From NCBI GenBank assembly GCA_024345305.1, contig BRON01000007.1:496001-560000 (forward strand): DNA of 64,000 nucleotides, given 5' to 3'. Source of the stretch: Mrakia gelida. Taxonomy: Eukaryota > Basidiomycota > Tremellomycetes > Cystofilobasidiales > Mrakiaceae. The position numbers and the translations under genes were made by a program. Under the pieces are notes generated by a model, which worked only from the letters and a program-made list of their open reading frames with translations, did not search any database and was not told the DNA's origin. This document shows, piece by piece, positions 10,754 through 22,144 of the stretch (the first letter of the stretch is position 1; every line of letters starts with the position of its first letter).

Positions 10754-13700
10754 CTACTGCTGCCTTCGACCCCACGCCCAAGGACTCTCGCGGAGTCCAG
10801 CCTCTCGCGACAGGTCCTCCATCTCGTTGTCGAAACTGTTTCCTGCGACGAGTTGATGGTTGGATCCTCCGATACTCTCGCCGCACTCGGGGCAACGAGC
10901 GACTTGGTTGGCTCCACCACAATCTGCGATCTAAAAGAGTACGGCAATGGTCGACGACGGTCAGTCCAAAGCTAGCTCGAGATGGGGAGGTCTCGAAGCG
11001 CGGGGGCGAAGACGAGAAGTTGCGACTCACGACGAAGGGGTGCCCGTCTGTTTTGGCGACGAGAGAAGGTGTATAAGAGAGTGGTCAGTACACTAAGCGA
11101 TAGAGGAGGGTCGGCGGGACAGAAGGGGACGAACTAATGCACTGGAGTTCGAGGGAAGGGAAAGAATGTCAGCACGACGCGAAGCGAGGAGACTTTACTC
11201 GAGGAGAGCGGCAGCTTACCTGGTAGAAGTGGCCAGCGGAAGTGAGGTGATCTCCCCTGTTGTTCGATTCCATCAGAGCCTTGATGATCTCGAGTCGTTC
11301 GAGTCGAGTGACAGGCTGAACGAACGTGTCGCGTGCGATGGACAGGGTGAGCGTGGCTGACCCCTCGAGAGAAGGAGAAAGAGTCAGAACGAGACGAGAA
11401 GGACAGATCTGATAGAAGAGAACGTACCCCAGTCGTCCGAAATCGTCTGAAGAGGGTCGGAGTGGTTCTTTCGAAGCCAAACCTGGTCTTCGGAGGTCTC
11501 GAAGAGTCCCTCCCTCGGGAGCCTTCTCGCTGCCTCGAGCGCCGCGTTTGACTGCTGGGAGGAGAGTTCGACGAGTTCGTGTCGTCGATCTTGCTTGATG
11601 GATCCAGAGAGCTCCTGCTTGACGTGATGTCGGAAGAGGAGGAACTTGGCGTTGAGGACTGAGGAGGAGGCGTGACGCGAAAGGGAGGCGAAGTCAGCGA
11701 AGACCTCCCTTCGAGCGAGAAATACAGTGGTACGAGAAGAACTGACCGGAAACCGAGACGAGGATATACTGGCGATACATGAGAGATTCGAGGGCGATGT
11801 TCTGAGCGAGTTCGGCGTCCTGAAGCGACGACTGAAGGAGGAAGGTTGCGAGGAGAGTCCAGCGGATGACGACCGTCGGCTGTTCCTGCGAGCTTCCGTT
11901 TCCGAAGGCCTGAGCGATCTCGGAGAGTTGGAAACGAGCTTGAACCGACTCCACGATCCCTTCGACGGTGTACCTCTGCTTCCCTTGAGGTCGAGGCTGT
12001 CCCATGGCTCGAGTAGCGAGAACTTGGGCTCCGTGATCGGTCGTCCTCGGCTTCGACCTCTCGATGCTCCAGGCCTTGACGAAGGAGCTATCCCCGGCAA
12101 CTTGATGGGGAGCAGGTCGGGAGGCGATTCCGAGCGAAAGTCGATAGACGTCGAGGAGCGAAGCTGCCTGCTGGCGCCAAAGTTTCGCTTGAGGAGGACT
12201 GATTCCGAAGATCACCTCGAGGCTCTCCTTGAAGGGGGCGACGTCGACGGGAGCTAAGTGGCTCCGAGCCGTACCGAGGATCCTGGTCATGGTTTGGAAG
12301 GCGACGAAAGGAGGGTTGGAGGGAGCGAAGCGGAAGGACGACTTGGTTAGGGCCATGACCGACGCGACGATCTCCTCTGTCTTGAGCTCGGAGAGGATCT
12401 TTCGGAGACCAGCGACGGAGGAGGACGAGATGGTGACGAGGTTGTGCTCTGAAAGGTCGAGAAGAGCCTTCTTGACAGGTCGGCCGTATCGGAGGAGGGA
12501 GAAGGGAGCTGAGGACGAGGCGATGCGCGTGAAGGGCGAGGAGAACGGGAGGAAGACGAGATTCAGTCTGGGAGAGTAGAGTCTGATCTCCCGGATAGAA
12601 GTATTCGGACTTACTACGACACGAAGGACAGGTCGAGATCTTGGTGAATCCGGCGGGAGGAGTTTTCGCTCGAACGAACTTCCCCTCGACGTCCTGCTCG
12701 TAGAACTTGCTGAGCTCGACGATTCCATCAAAAGTTTCGACGGTCCAGGTGTGAGAGCAGGGAAGGGTGACGACGAGGTTCTCGACTCCATCTTGACCGA
12801 CGACTTGCGAGACTTCCTTGAGAGTACGACCGAGGAGAAGATCGACGACGTCCGTCTTCTTGCTCGTGGGAGAGCAGTCGAGGCAGACCTTGGGGCACTT
12901 CTCTCCACAGACTGGGGCGAAGAAAAATACTCGATCACGTCAGCGATTCTACGAGGACAAGGAGGACGAGAGCGAGAGCGAGAGTGAGAGCGAGGACTAG
13001 CGAAGACTCACTCGAAGGGCATCGATGCTTGCAGGAGAGCGTCTTGGGGCATCGCTCGTCGCAGGGGAGTCTCGAGCAGACCTGATTGGAGAGCGAGATG
13101 AATGCGAGACGAAAGTCAGCGAGATCAAATCAGGGGAGAGGAGGGAGAGAAAGACGCGACGCACGCTTCCACAAGGCAGAGGGCATCCTCCTTGATGAGA
13201 GCACTTTCAAGCACACTCTTGCATGCCTGTACAACAAAAGAAGAAGAAAGGATGTCAGAGAGCAGTTCGAAGGGCGAAGGGAGGAGAGCGGTCGACCAAG
13301 ACGCGTCTCACAAGGGTTGACGAGCGACGAGCAGACCTCCGACCTCCCCGCTCCGTGATCGCAAGCGCGGAGGCGAGCCGATCGACAAGGGGAGTACTGA
13401 TGTTCTTGAGAGCAGTCGTCGAGGCATCCACGGAGACAAAAGAGAGGCTTCGAGCAGAGATGAGGGGGATGGAGGGTTCGAACGACGACGACGCCAGCTT
13501 GAGGAGGAGGATCCGGGAGGGAGAGCTTCGAGCAGGTCGAGCAGGTAGCTTCGCAGACCTTCGAGCAGCAGCCGAGATCTTGTCCGCATCTCTCCTTGCA
13601 CTTGAATTTGAGGGGATCGATTCCGCAGGTCATTGACGCGTCGTGCTCGCAGTTGGGAAGTTTCTTCTTGACAACGACGAGACAGTGGATATCCTCGGGC

Positions 13701-16700
13701 TTTTGAGGGCGATGGCTGTATGAAGAGGAAAGTAGGATCGAGAGAAAGGTCAGCGTCGTCGAGAGACCGGCAAGTCGACGAGGAAGTCAACTTTCGACTC
13801 ACCATTCTGCAGTCGAGAGGACGTGACCACATGGAAGTTCGACGTTCGAGACCTGTTTCTTGCAAGGAGGACATGTTTGGTAGCACCTGAGAGGCGGAGG
13901 GAAGAAAAGAGGAGGTCAGAACTAGAGGTCGCGCTGATTCGAATCACAACAAAGGACGGAGGACTCACTCGCCGACGCAAGGGTGTTTGCACCCCAAGAC
14001 CTTCGTGCAAGGCTCATGGCACTCGTACGATCGATGACTAGGATGGTCAGAGTGGCACTGAGAGCGCGAAAGAGGAAGGAAAGGTCAGCGAAGGGTTCCA
14101 AAAGCGGCTGAAGAGAGACGACGAGCGCGTCCCTCCGTGCGCGTCGATCTTCTCGGATTCATCGTCTCGAAGAAGAGAAGCAGTCTACGACGAAGCTGAC
14201 CTTGTAAGAGCACTCGTGTCCACACTGAAGACCGAAGCTGCACGGTCGAAGGCATCCTCCGTCGGGCGAGGCGAGGAGGAGATGTTCAGGTCGAGAGACC
14301 ATCGTGATCTCGTCTGGGTGGTTGTGGCACGAGATGGGGAGAGCTGGACCGAGTTGATCGCGATTCTTGAGTTGTTCGGTGACGGTAGCCCACATCGTAC
14401 TCTTCGACGAGAGGAGCTGTGAAAAGAAGACGCGTCGTCAACATCGAGATCGCCGACGCGACGATCGAAAGGAAAGAAACGAAGCTCACCTCAGCATTCC
14501 CAAGGATATAAAGACCGTGCTTAGCTCGACTGAGTGCGACGTTGGTCCTGTTGAAGCTCTGTTGGGATACGAAGCGTGTCAGGTCGAGAAGAGAAGGGGA
14601 GGGAGGACAGTCGAAATCGATTCTCACCTTGAGAAATCCGATCCCGAACGAGTCCATCGAAGCTGACGATCCCGCGTCCTTCGAGACGTTTCGAACCGTA
14701 GAGAGGATGACGACTGTCCCTTCCTCGCCTTGGTAGTTGTCGCAGCTCCTGCGAAGGCAAAAGAAGGGGAAAGGTCAGCGAGCGAAGGGTTCGAGGAGTC
14801 GAGAAGAGGAGACGCGTCCGAAGAAGAAGAGGGAAGGGAGAACGAACGTGACTCGAACCTCCTGAGAAGCTTTGGTTCGGCGAATCCGAGCAGGCTCAAC
14901 GGAGAGTTGAGCTTCCTCCTCCAAAGCAGCGAGCTGGGTCGCGTCTCGCTCGTCGATCACAACCGCGACGGTTTCGAGCGTCGAGAGGGCTTGACGAACT
15001 TTGACGACTTGGCCGAGGTACATGCAGATGACGACGATCCCTCCAGGCTCGTTGTAGGTTCCTTGTCTGCGAATGGAAGTCAAAGTCGGCCACTTGGAAA
15101 GCGAACGAAGAGCGGAGAGTTCGAGGACGAACCGAAGAAGATGTTGGACGAGCGATCAGATCATGGCGACCTGCGAAGATCGAAGTGAAAGCGTCAGTGT
15201 GAGGTTTTGAAGAGACGCGAGAGTGATTGAACATACCTCGTAGACGTTATGCTTCGAAATATCAGCTCCTCCGCCTCCACCCTCAGGTTCGTGATGGTCG
15301 AGGAAGAACACGTTCTCCTTCATTCCTCGAACTCGAGGATACTCGAGCACGAGGGCGTTGTCTTCGAGCTTCGGGTAGAGAGGTTTCCTGTTGATCGAGA
15401 GAGAACCCAGTCAGCAACAGAGGAACGGGAGAGGAGGAGACGCGTCGACTAACCTGATCAGCGACGAGATCTCTGGCCCCATTCGGCGTTGAACTTCGAG
15501 CTTCGACATCGGCAATCCTCCGGAAGAGAGACGCTCCATCAAGGAGACGTCGAATCGGTAGAGAAGGGATCCTCCTCGAGGGTTGTCGACCGAGAGTTCT
15601 GAAAGGACGAGCGAAGCTGGAGTCAGAACGAGCGACGAAAGCGACGAAGAACGAGCAGCGAAAGTGGAGCACGAGAACGAACCGTAGTTGTTCATCGTAG
15701 AACGGAGTTGAAGAGGGTCGCCTGGCGTAAAAGGAGGGAAGTCTGGTCAGCACGCGTTGAGCTCGAGGTCGTCTCAGCGACGCGACTCACCGATGAGGAT
15801 GACCTGCTGGATGCTGGGAGAGAGGGTAGCGATAACGTGAACCTCCAGGGTCTGACCAGCCTCCTCGACGAGAACAATCTTAGGAGCGAAACCCTGCGAA
15901 GAACGAGAAGCAGGTCAGCGAAAACTCGAAGCTGAAGCTCGTCGAGAAGGGCGACTCACCTTGATGAGCGAGGCCATCTTCGCAGCTCCAGTTGTAGTGC
16001 AGGCAACGATCTTGTTCTTCTTGAGAATCGAGAGTCGGTGGCTCGTTCGAAGATCATCGTTGTCCTTCCTAGCCTTCTCGTGAGACTTCTGGAGTTGCTC
16101 GAACTTCGCGAACTGTTTCTCGGACGACTGCTGCCAAGCGACCTCGTACCAGCTCTTCCAGATCGTTTCCCTCTCCTGCTTCGAGAACTCCCAGACCGAC
16201 GACGAGGAGGTGAGAAGGACGGCGAGAGGTCGCTTTCCGCGAGGAAGGGGAGGGAGGGAGCCGAATTTGAGAGTGAAGGCTGCTGGGGACGAGAAGATGA
16301 CCTCCAAGTCGGGTTCCGGAGGAGTCGTTTCCTCCTCGACCTCATCGTTCGAGGGTTCCGGCGAGGGATGGATTTCGTCCAGCGCAGCCTTCATGTAGCT
16401 CCATTCCGGAGGAGGAAGGTTGGGATCTCGAGTTGCAGCGGAGGGAGTGGTGGTTGGAGTGGGAGTGGAGGCAGGAGGAGCTGAGGCAGAAGGGGCCGAG
16501 GAGGGAGGGGGTTGGTGAAGACGAGCGAGGAGGTCGAGATCTTCTCCGTCGTGCCACATCGAGAGCAGGGATCGCTGCCTTCTTGGTGCTGGACGATCCT
16601 TCTTCTTCCCAACTCGAGTCCAGCCTTCCTCCGAAGTCTCGAGAAGCTCGAGGAGAGGAACGATCCATCCCTGCGAAGGACGTTCGACGCGACGATGGTG

Positions 16701-19700
16701 GTCGGGATGGTTGGTTCGAAGCCAGCGATCCATGTCCTCGACCGATAGCTGTCTCCTCGTGATCGTCTTCTGAAGTTGCTCCATCTCCTTCCCGATGTCC
16801 TTCATCTGGTGGTACGCGTCGGTTCCAGGTTGACGAGCGCTGTCGACAAGAGAGAAGGACGGAAAGTTAGCTCGTCCGCCTTCGTGAATCGACCGAACGA
16901 GGAAGGACTCACGCTCGACTCGCAGGCTGAAGTTTCTCAATGTTGTTGATCGAGAAGGTCTCAACTACCTCGTCCTTGGACTGGGAGCCGAGTCGGATGA
17001 TGTCGCGAATGATTTCGGCGTCGACGATGGCGCGTCTGCCAATCGAGAGCAAAGAGTCAGGCTCGCAGTCACATCTCGGGCGAAAGTGAAGACCAGGCGT
17101 ACACGAGATGATCCAGAGCATGGTTGGTATAGCCGAGAAGGAGGATCGGTCCGACGTTGTTCTCGATGAGGACTGGACGGCGGACGAAAGCAAAACGAGT
17201 TGAGGTCAGCTCCTGAGACGCGACGGCAGACGAGAAGACGAAGCGCACCTTTGATGAGTTGGATTCCGAGGTACTGAGCGAACGAAGTCGAAGCTGATCA
17301 GCTAAAGTTACCGGAAACGGGGGAAGAGTGTTCGAACTCACCGTCTTGCCAGTCCCCGGAGGGCACCAAGGCGACCTCCCTCGAGAGCACGTCGACCATC
17401 GCATCGGCCTGAGAGGCGTCGAGCGTTCCGTGAGCCTTGAGGAGTTCCCTCACCGGTGCGATGGAGTTGGGATCGTTGACCGAGAACGTGAGAGGACCAC
17501 CGATGTCGACGTCTTTGGGGAGGAGGCACGAGAGATTCCACTCGAATCCTGGAGTCGCTGCGAAGGTCGGCGGAGAGATTGAGACTCGAGCGAGATCGAC
17601 GCCGTGGACGAGGATGATCGAGAAGGGTACGACTGCTGGATCTCTCGTCTGAAGAGCCTCGAGGTAAGGGCGAATCGACTCGTAGAGGACGGAACTCTTG
17701 ACGAGGAGCATGTCCTCGATCCCTTGTCCGCTCCTGAGGGCTTCGACGGCGAGGATTCCAACTCGCGACTCAAGGAAGGCGATCTCGACGAAGACGCGTC
17801 CGGAGTTTCGTTCGTAGGAAGATGCGATATGCTTGGCTCCTGAGCGACAGAAGGATTGGGAAAGAACGGAAAATCAATTTGGATTCACGTCGCGTCGAGT
17901 CGAGCGAACGAAAAAGCGAAACTCACCGCTCGTAACGGTTCCGACCCAGACCGTCGAATTCCAGATGAGACCGACGAGCGATCCGTTGCTGAGACCTAAT
18001 TTAGACTCCCAGAACTTCAGCGATCGTTTCCCGTGGGCGTTTGGAGGAGCTCGCATCGAGAGAGTGAGAGCGAATCCGGATCGACCAAGATTGAACGACT
18101 TGAAGCGAAGACCGACGAAGACTTGCATGAACCTGGTCGAAAGAGAGCGATGAGGTTGAGATACATGATTTCGAGGGAACGAGCCAAACTCACGAGTTCT
18201 TGCGTCGATAGATACCACCGCCAGCCTTCAGAATCTTGGAGAGCTCCGTTTTGAACTTGTCGGCAGCTTGAAGATCCTCGAGGATCAGAAGAACGCCTGA
18301 GAGAGAGAGCAGTGTCAGACGAAGAGAGTAGCAGCGAGGATATGAAGCAGAGATGACTGACTCTCTCGAAGAGGTGCGCTGGCGAGGAAGAAACGAAGGA
18401 GGAGACGGGTCAACAAAACGGTCGTCGGCGCGACGAAGACGTGTACGAGCTCACATCAGCTCCTCCCTGAACAATCGGAACTGGATGTCGAAGGTTCGAT
18501 CCATTGAGTCGTTCGGAAGATGGTGGGGAGCTCCGTTGAAGTTGGCCGGCAGGAAAACCTGAAGAAAGAGGAGGGAGAGAGGTTCAGCCGATTGTTTCGA
18601 AAGCCGACAGAGCAGGACTTGAGAACTCACTCTATCGCTGACCAGCTCGTCGTGCGTAGGAGCGAGAGTAATGTCCTGGATCCTGGGATGATCGTTGTTA
18701 TGTCGACCTCCTGGCGGGACGAATTCTCGAGCGAGAGACGCGAGCTGACCAGCGCTGACTCCTCCAGCCATCGTCGCGAGAGTAGCAGCCTGAGGAGCTG
18801 CGATCCTTCCGACGTCTCGGTCGACGATCTTGACGAGCTTATCGAGTTCCTTTCGAAGAATCGAGACGAGGAAGATCCTGTCCTCGGCTGGCTGGGTCGA
18901 GAGGGAATCGACGAAGGAGGGAGGAGTTCGATCGAGAGCAGCCGCCCAGGTTTCGAAGGTGTTCTTGAGGAGATGCACGAGGCTGAAGACTTCCTCGTGC
19001 TGGGCTGCGACATTCTTGAAACGAGAGAGGTACCTAGAATAGGAGTGGGTGGAAGAAAGAGTCAGAACACGAGCACGCAGAAGGGACGCGACGCGACGAA
19101 ACGAGAGCCGACTGACTCGTGAAAGAGAGTCGCGAGGGGCTTGAGGAGATGGTAGAGCGACTGAAAACGAAGCACACTCGGAGGAGAGTTGTTGCTGATG
19201 ATCTTTCCAGCGGTGAGGATGGTGTTGAGGGCGTTTGAGAGCGTTCGAGCGAAGTCTTCGATGCTGCCGTCGACGAGATTGAAGAGAGCGTTGACGTCTC
19301 GATGAACGGTGGATTTGATGACTGAAGGGATGAGAGGGGTTCGGTTCGTCAGAGACGAGTAAGTAGACTACAGGAGAAGTCTGACGTACCTTGTTCCGAC
19401 GAGAGATACTGGGCAGAAGAAGATACGAGCTGATCAGCGATGAAACGAAACCTCGACGAAACTCGACGTCGAGAGACTTTCGATCGACTCACGGCAATGA
19501 TGGGAAGGAACCCTCGCTGGAAGTAGAGAGCGTTCCTCGAGACTGAAGGTGCGAAGACAACGTTGGAGTGACGGATGATCTCTCCGAGACGAAGGAGGAA
19601 GTTGGAGGGTTTCTGTCGAGAGAAACGCGTGAAGTCAGCAGAGTCTTGTGTCTCCTCTTACGCTACCACCTTCTGAGCGAAACGAACCTTGGTGACTTCG

Positions 19701-20575
19701 GAGAGGAGTATCTGTATGATGAGGGCAAATTTGAATTGTCAGCGAGGCTGCGGAGGGACGAGAGCTGGGCGAGAGCGTACCTCGCGATCCTCGTCGACCT
19801 GTTTTTGCGGCGAAGGGAGGAGCGGAGGGAAGGTCGTCAGCAAAGGCTTCGCTTCGTGTACTCAGTCTTCTTGCAGAGGCATCTAAAGAGAGAGAGAAGA
19901 GCTCACCCAAGTCTCGTTGAGCACGTTTCCAGCTATCAAAGCCAGACCGACCTCGTACATCTCCGTCGTTCGTCCTCCAATCGTCACTCCGTCCTTCTCG
20001 TACTTCCTGACGATGACCTGAGCCCCAGCAGGAGTCAACATCTCCTTCGCTGACAAGACTCGATCCGAGGGCGAGGAGTGAGCCGAGGCAGGGTCGATTC
20101 GAAGGGTTTGAGTGGGGAGGGAGGTGGGAGGAGCCGAGGCTTGAGTGAATCGAGGGTTGTCTTCGTGAGGGAACTTGCAGGTGATTCCTCGGCTATATAC
20201 AAGCACCATGAGAACCGAATCGAAGAGTCAGCGAGCCATAGAAGTCTCTGGGGAGCGGGGAGAGGTTCTAGAAGGAAAGGAGGAGAGAAAGGAAGATCCA
20301 TCTCCGCTCGAAGTGGGAGGAAGTAGAAAGCAGACTCACGAGCAAGAACCAGTGTTCCAGAAGTCGGTGCAACGGTTCCCTACTCGAGATCTGTTACTAG
20401 AGGACCCTCCTCTTCCTCTGCCTCCTCCTCGTCCTCCTCGACTGCTAGAACCGCCTCGGGAAGAGTTGGAGCTGGCGTTGGCGTTTGGGTTGAGATTCGA
20501 ATGCGAGAACGTGCAGTTGTTTCCTTTTCGACAACCTCTAGGAGTGTCGATGAAGTCGCAGCGGCGGGGAGGCAT
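10754..20575 (-). CDS. ZNFX1/Hrr1-type NFX1 zinc-finger SF1 helicase, frame broken at Walker A
   Basis: Giant gene of many exons, ATG 20575, TAG 10754-10756. Order of domains: CCCH finger CDFIDTPRGCRKGNNCTFSH and a second CCCH split by an intron (CTDFWNTGSC / CKFPH). An armadillo-like region follows (to about 18450), with the family hallmark HNNDHPRIQDI and DIQFRLFREEL. Next is an SF1 helicase: PPGTGKT at 17345-17362, LLLGYTNHALDHLV, VLVEEAGQTLE (Walker B type), GDPLQLRSTMNNY, QRRMGPEISSLIR, CDNYQGEEGTVVILSTVRN and RTNVALSRAKHGLYILGN. Cys/His-rich NFX1 fingers span 14400-12900. The C-terminus is an RZ-type finger: CGGANQVARCPECGESIGG with HQLVAGN. Fission yeast Hrr1 and animal ZNFX1 act in small-RNA silencing, and I infer a similar role. 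The only clear lesion is a missing 5 bases at 17363, between REVALV and PPGTGKT, where QG is expected. Confidence 0.92.
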
Positions 20576-20682
20576 TCTTGGGGTGGGTGGTGGGTGGTAG
20601 TCGGTGGCGAGCTTCGAAAAAGGGAAGAAGGAGAGAGAGAGAAGGTTGAGCGAGAAAGGAGCGGAAGGCGGAGTTCAATCAC

Positions 20683-21134
20683 ATGTTTCAAGGGGAAAGC
20701 CTCGAAAAAACTTCACCAGAAGACAAAGAGACTTGCCGTGCAACTCTACGTCTTATGAAGGGCAGGTTTTCTTACTTGTTACTGCCTGAAAAACAGCGCA
20801 ACGGAACGGGAAGCCATCGAGCTCGCACCCTCTGCCTCCCATCTTGCTCGGCTGCTTTCCAGCCCTCGTCTGCCGGTCTTTTTGAAGAGCTCATCGTATC
20901 AGAGAAGATGTAAGCTGCTAACGTAGAACGAGAGGTAGTCAGTCTCGGAGCAGCACAATCCTCGAACAGCAAGACATCATCGAGTCCGAGTCGAGCTCAA
21001 CATCCCCCTCGTTCCCTCGCCTCGCCTCGACTTCAGCCCTAGTCGAGTCCCCTCTTCCCGTCCCCCACAAGCCCCTTCTCTATACACCCTTGATCGATAC
21101 GAGACTCGACTCACTATCTACAACGCCCTCCTAG
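20683..21134 (+). CDS. Doubtful small ORF with a 29-nt micro-intron
   Basis: The ATG at 20683 opens a frame running to LFEELIVSEK at about 20908. Removing GTAAG...GCTAAC...GTAG (20910-20938, 29 nt) joins it in frame to IQSRSSTILEQQDIIESES and on to a TAG at 21132-21134. Splice signals and phase agree, but 29 nt is much shorter than other introns here. The first third has unlikely composition. No family is recognised. Confidence 0.15.
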
Positions 21135-21428
21135 CCTTCGCTGGACCTCTGACCTCCAGCGGAACTCCTTCAACTCGAGCTTCGATCTGCCTTCCTCCCA
21201 CCCTCCCCGTCCTCCGTCGCGTCTCCCCTCCCTCTGCTCCCTCCCCCAGCTCCAACAGCCGTCCCAAAACAAGTCCTCCATCCACACTCACATCTGCGAA
21301 CGCTCCTCAAGCTCGACGAAGGCCTTCAAAGCACCAGGTCGTCCAGCTTCCCTCCCCTCCCTCCCTCCCTCCCTCGTTGAGCCCTCCTCTCTCGACGAGC
21401 TCCCCTTCTCGATCCAAGCACGCCCCAA

Positions 21429-21617
21429 ATGAGCTTTTCAGCTAAGCCACACCCTCACGACTTCGTCCCTAATCCTGAAAAGACAATCTTAAGCTTGTCG
21501 GCGTTGAAGGATTGGAAGAAGGAAGCGTTTCCGTTGAGCTCGTTCGTTTCGAGCTCGTCGTCGAAGAGAGCGAGGTCGGCTTCTTCCCTCCGTCTCACTT
21601 TTTCCTGTCAGAAGTGA
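21429..21617 (+). CDS. Doubtful 62-residue ORF
   Basis: Single-exon frame beginning MSFSAKPHPHDFVPNPEKT and containing LSALKDWKKEAFPLSSF, then a Ser/Arg-rich end. It lies between the helicase and calnexin promoters. The codon choice looks less random than its surroundings, but there is no recognisable homology and it could be chance. Confidence 0.2.
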   Translation: MSFSAKPHPHDFVPNPEKTILSLSALKDWKKEAFPLSSFVSSSSSKRARSASSLRLTFSCQK

Positions 21618-21893
21618 CGATGGCGAAACAGTTTAGAGGTCGCTCGTAGCGAAAATCTTGTTAAAACGAGGGTCTCGAGCTCAGGAAGGAAGGTTTCTCA
21701 GCCCGGGCCGACGACGCGCTTTCCCTTCGACTTCGCGAGGAGTGAGTTTGAGCGTGCGACGCGTCTGATCTCGATAGGAAAAGCTCGGTCTGATGACTGT
21801 CAGTGAGTTATAGCTAAATTCTCTGGTAGGGACGAGAATTCGAGAGCACCTGATGCTTTTCTGCCCGACAGAGAGCGAACGAGCTGGAAGTCG

Positions 21894-21904
21894 TGACGTG
21901 GCAC
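21894..21904 (+). promoter_or_regulatory. UPRE-like element TGACGTGGCAC
   Basis: The sequence TGACGTGGCAC lies about 240 bases upstream of the calnexin ATG. TGACGTGG is the XBP1/Hac1-type unfolded-protein-response element core, and calnexin is a classical UPR target. Seen in sequence plus family knowledge; function is inferred. Confidence 0.55.
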
Positions 21905-22144
21905 GCGTCTCGACGCGTTTTTTCTGCTTCTTCAACGTCTCTCGGGATGAGATTTTTTCACTCCGGATATCGATCAGCGGTATATCCACCTCCTCAGTAA
22001 ACACTTTCTCCCTTTGGCGAACTCTAGAGAGGGTCACTAACCCTCCGTAGCTCCGTCGGTCGAAATCCAACCCTGTTCTCTGCGTTCTCGCCAGCACATC
22101 AACCTCCCTCTTCACCTCCACCCACCACCTTCCTTCTCTTCCTG

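Larger units (their letters stand above)
20576..22144. other. Large intergenic region upstream of calnexin and the helicase
   Basis: About 1.57 kb between two divergent genes. It holds the two weak candidate small ORFs listed separately (20683-21134 and 21429-21617), a (CCCT)n tract at 21350-21375 and a UPRE-like site at 21894. It contains the promoters of both flanking genes. Confidence 0.5.

Noticed and set aside
12740..12938. N-terminal part of a long minus-strand frame (SSPQSVERSAPRSAST...)
   Set aside because: It is intron and wrong-frame sequence fused to a genuine helicase exon. The true frame there encodes Cys-rich NFX1 finger sequence.
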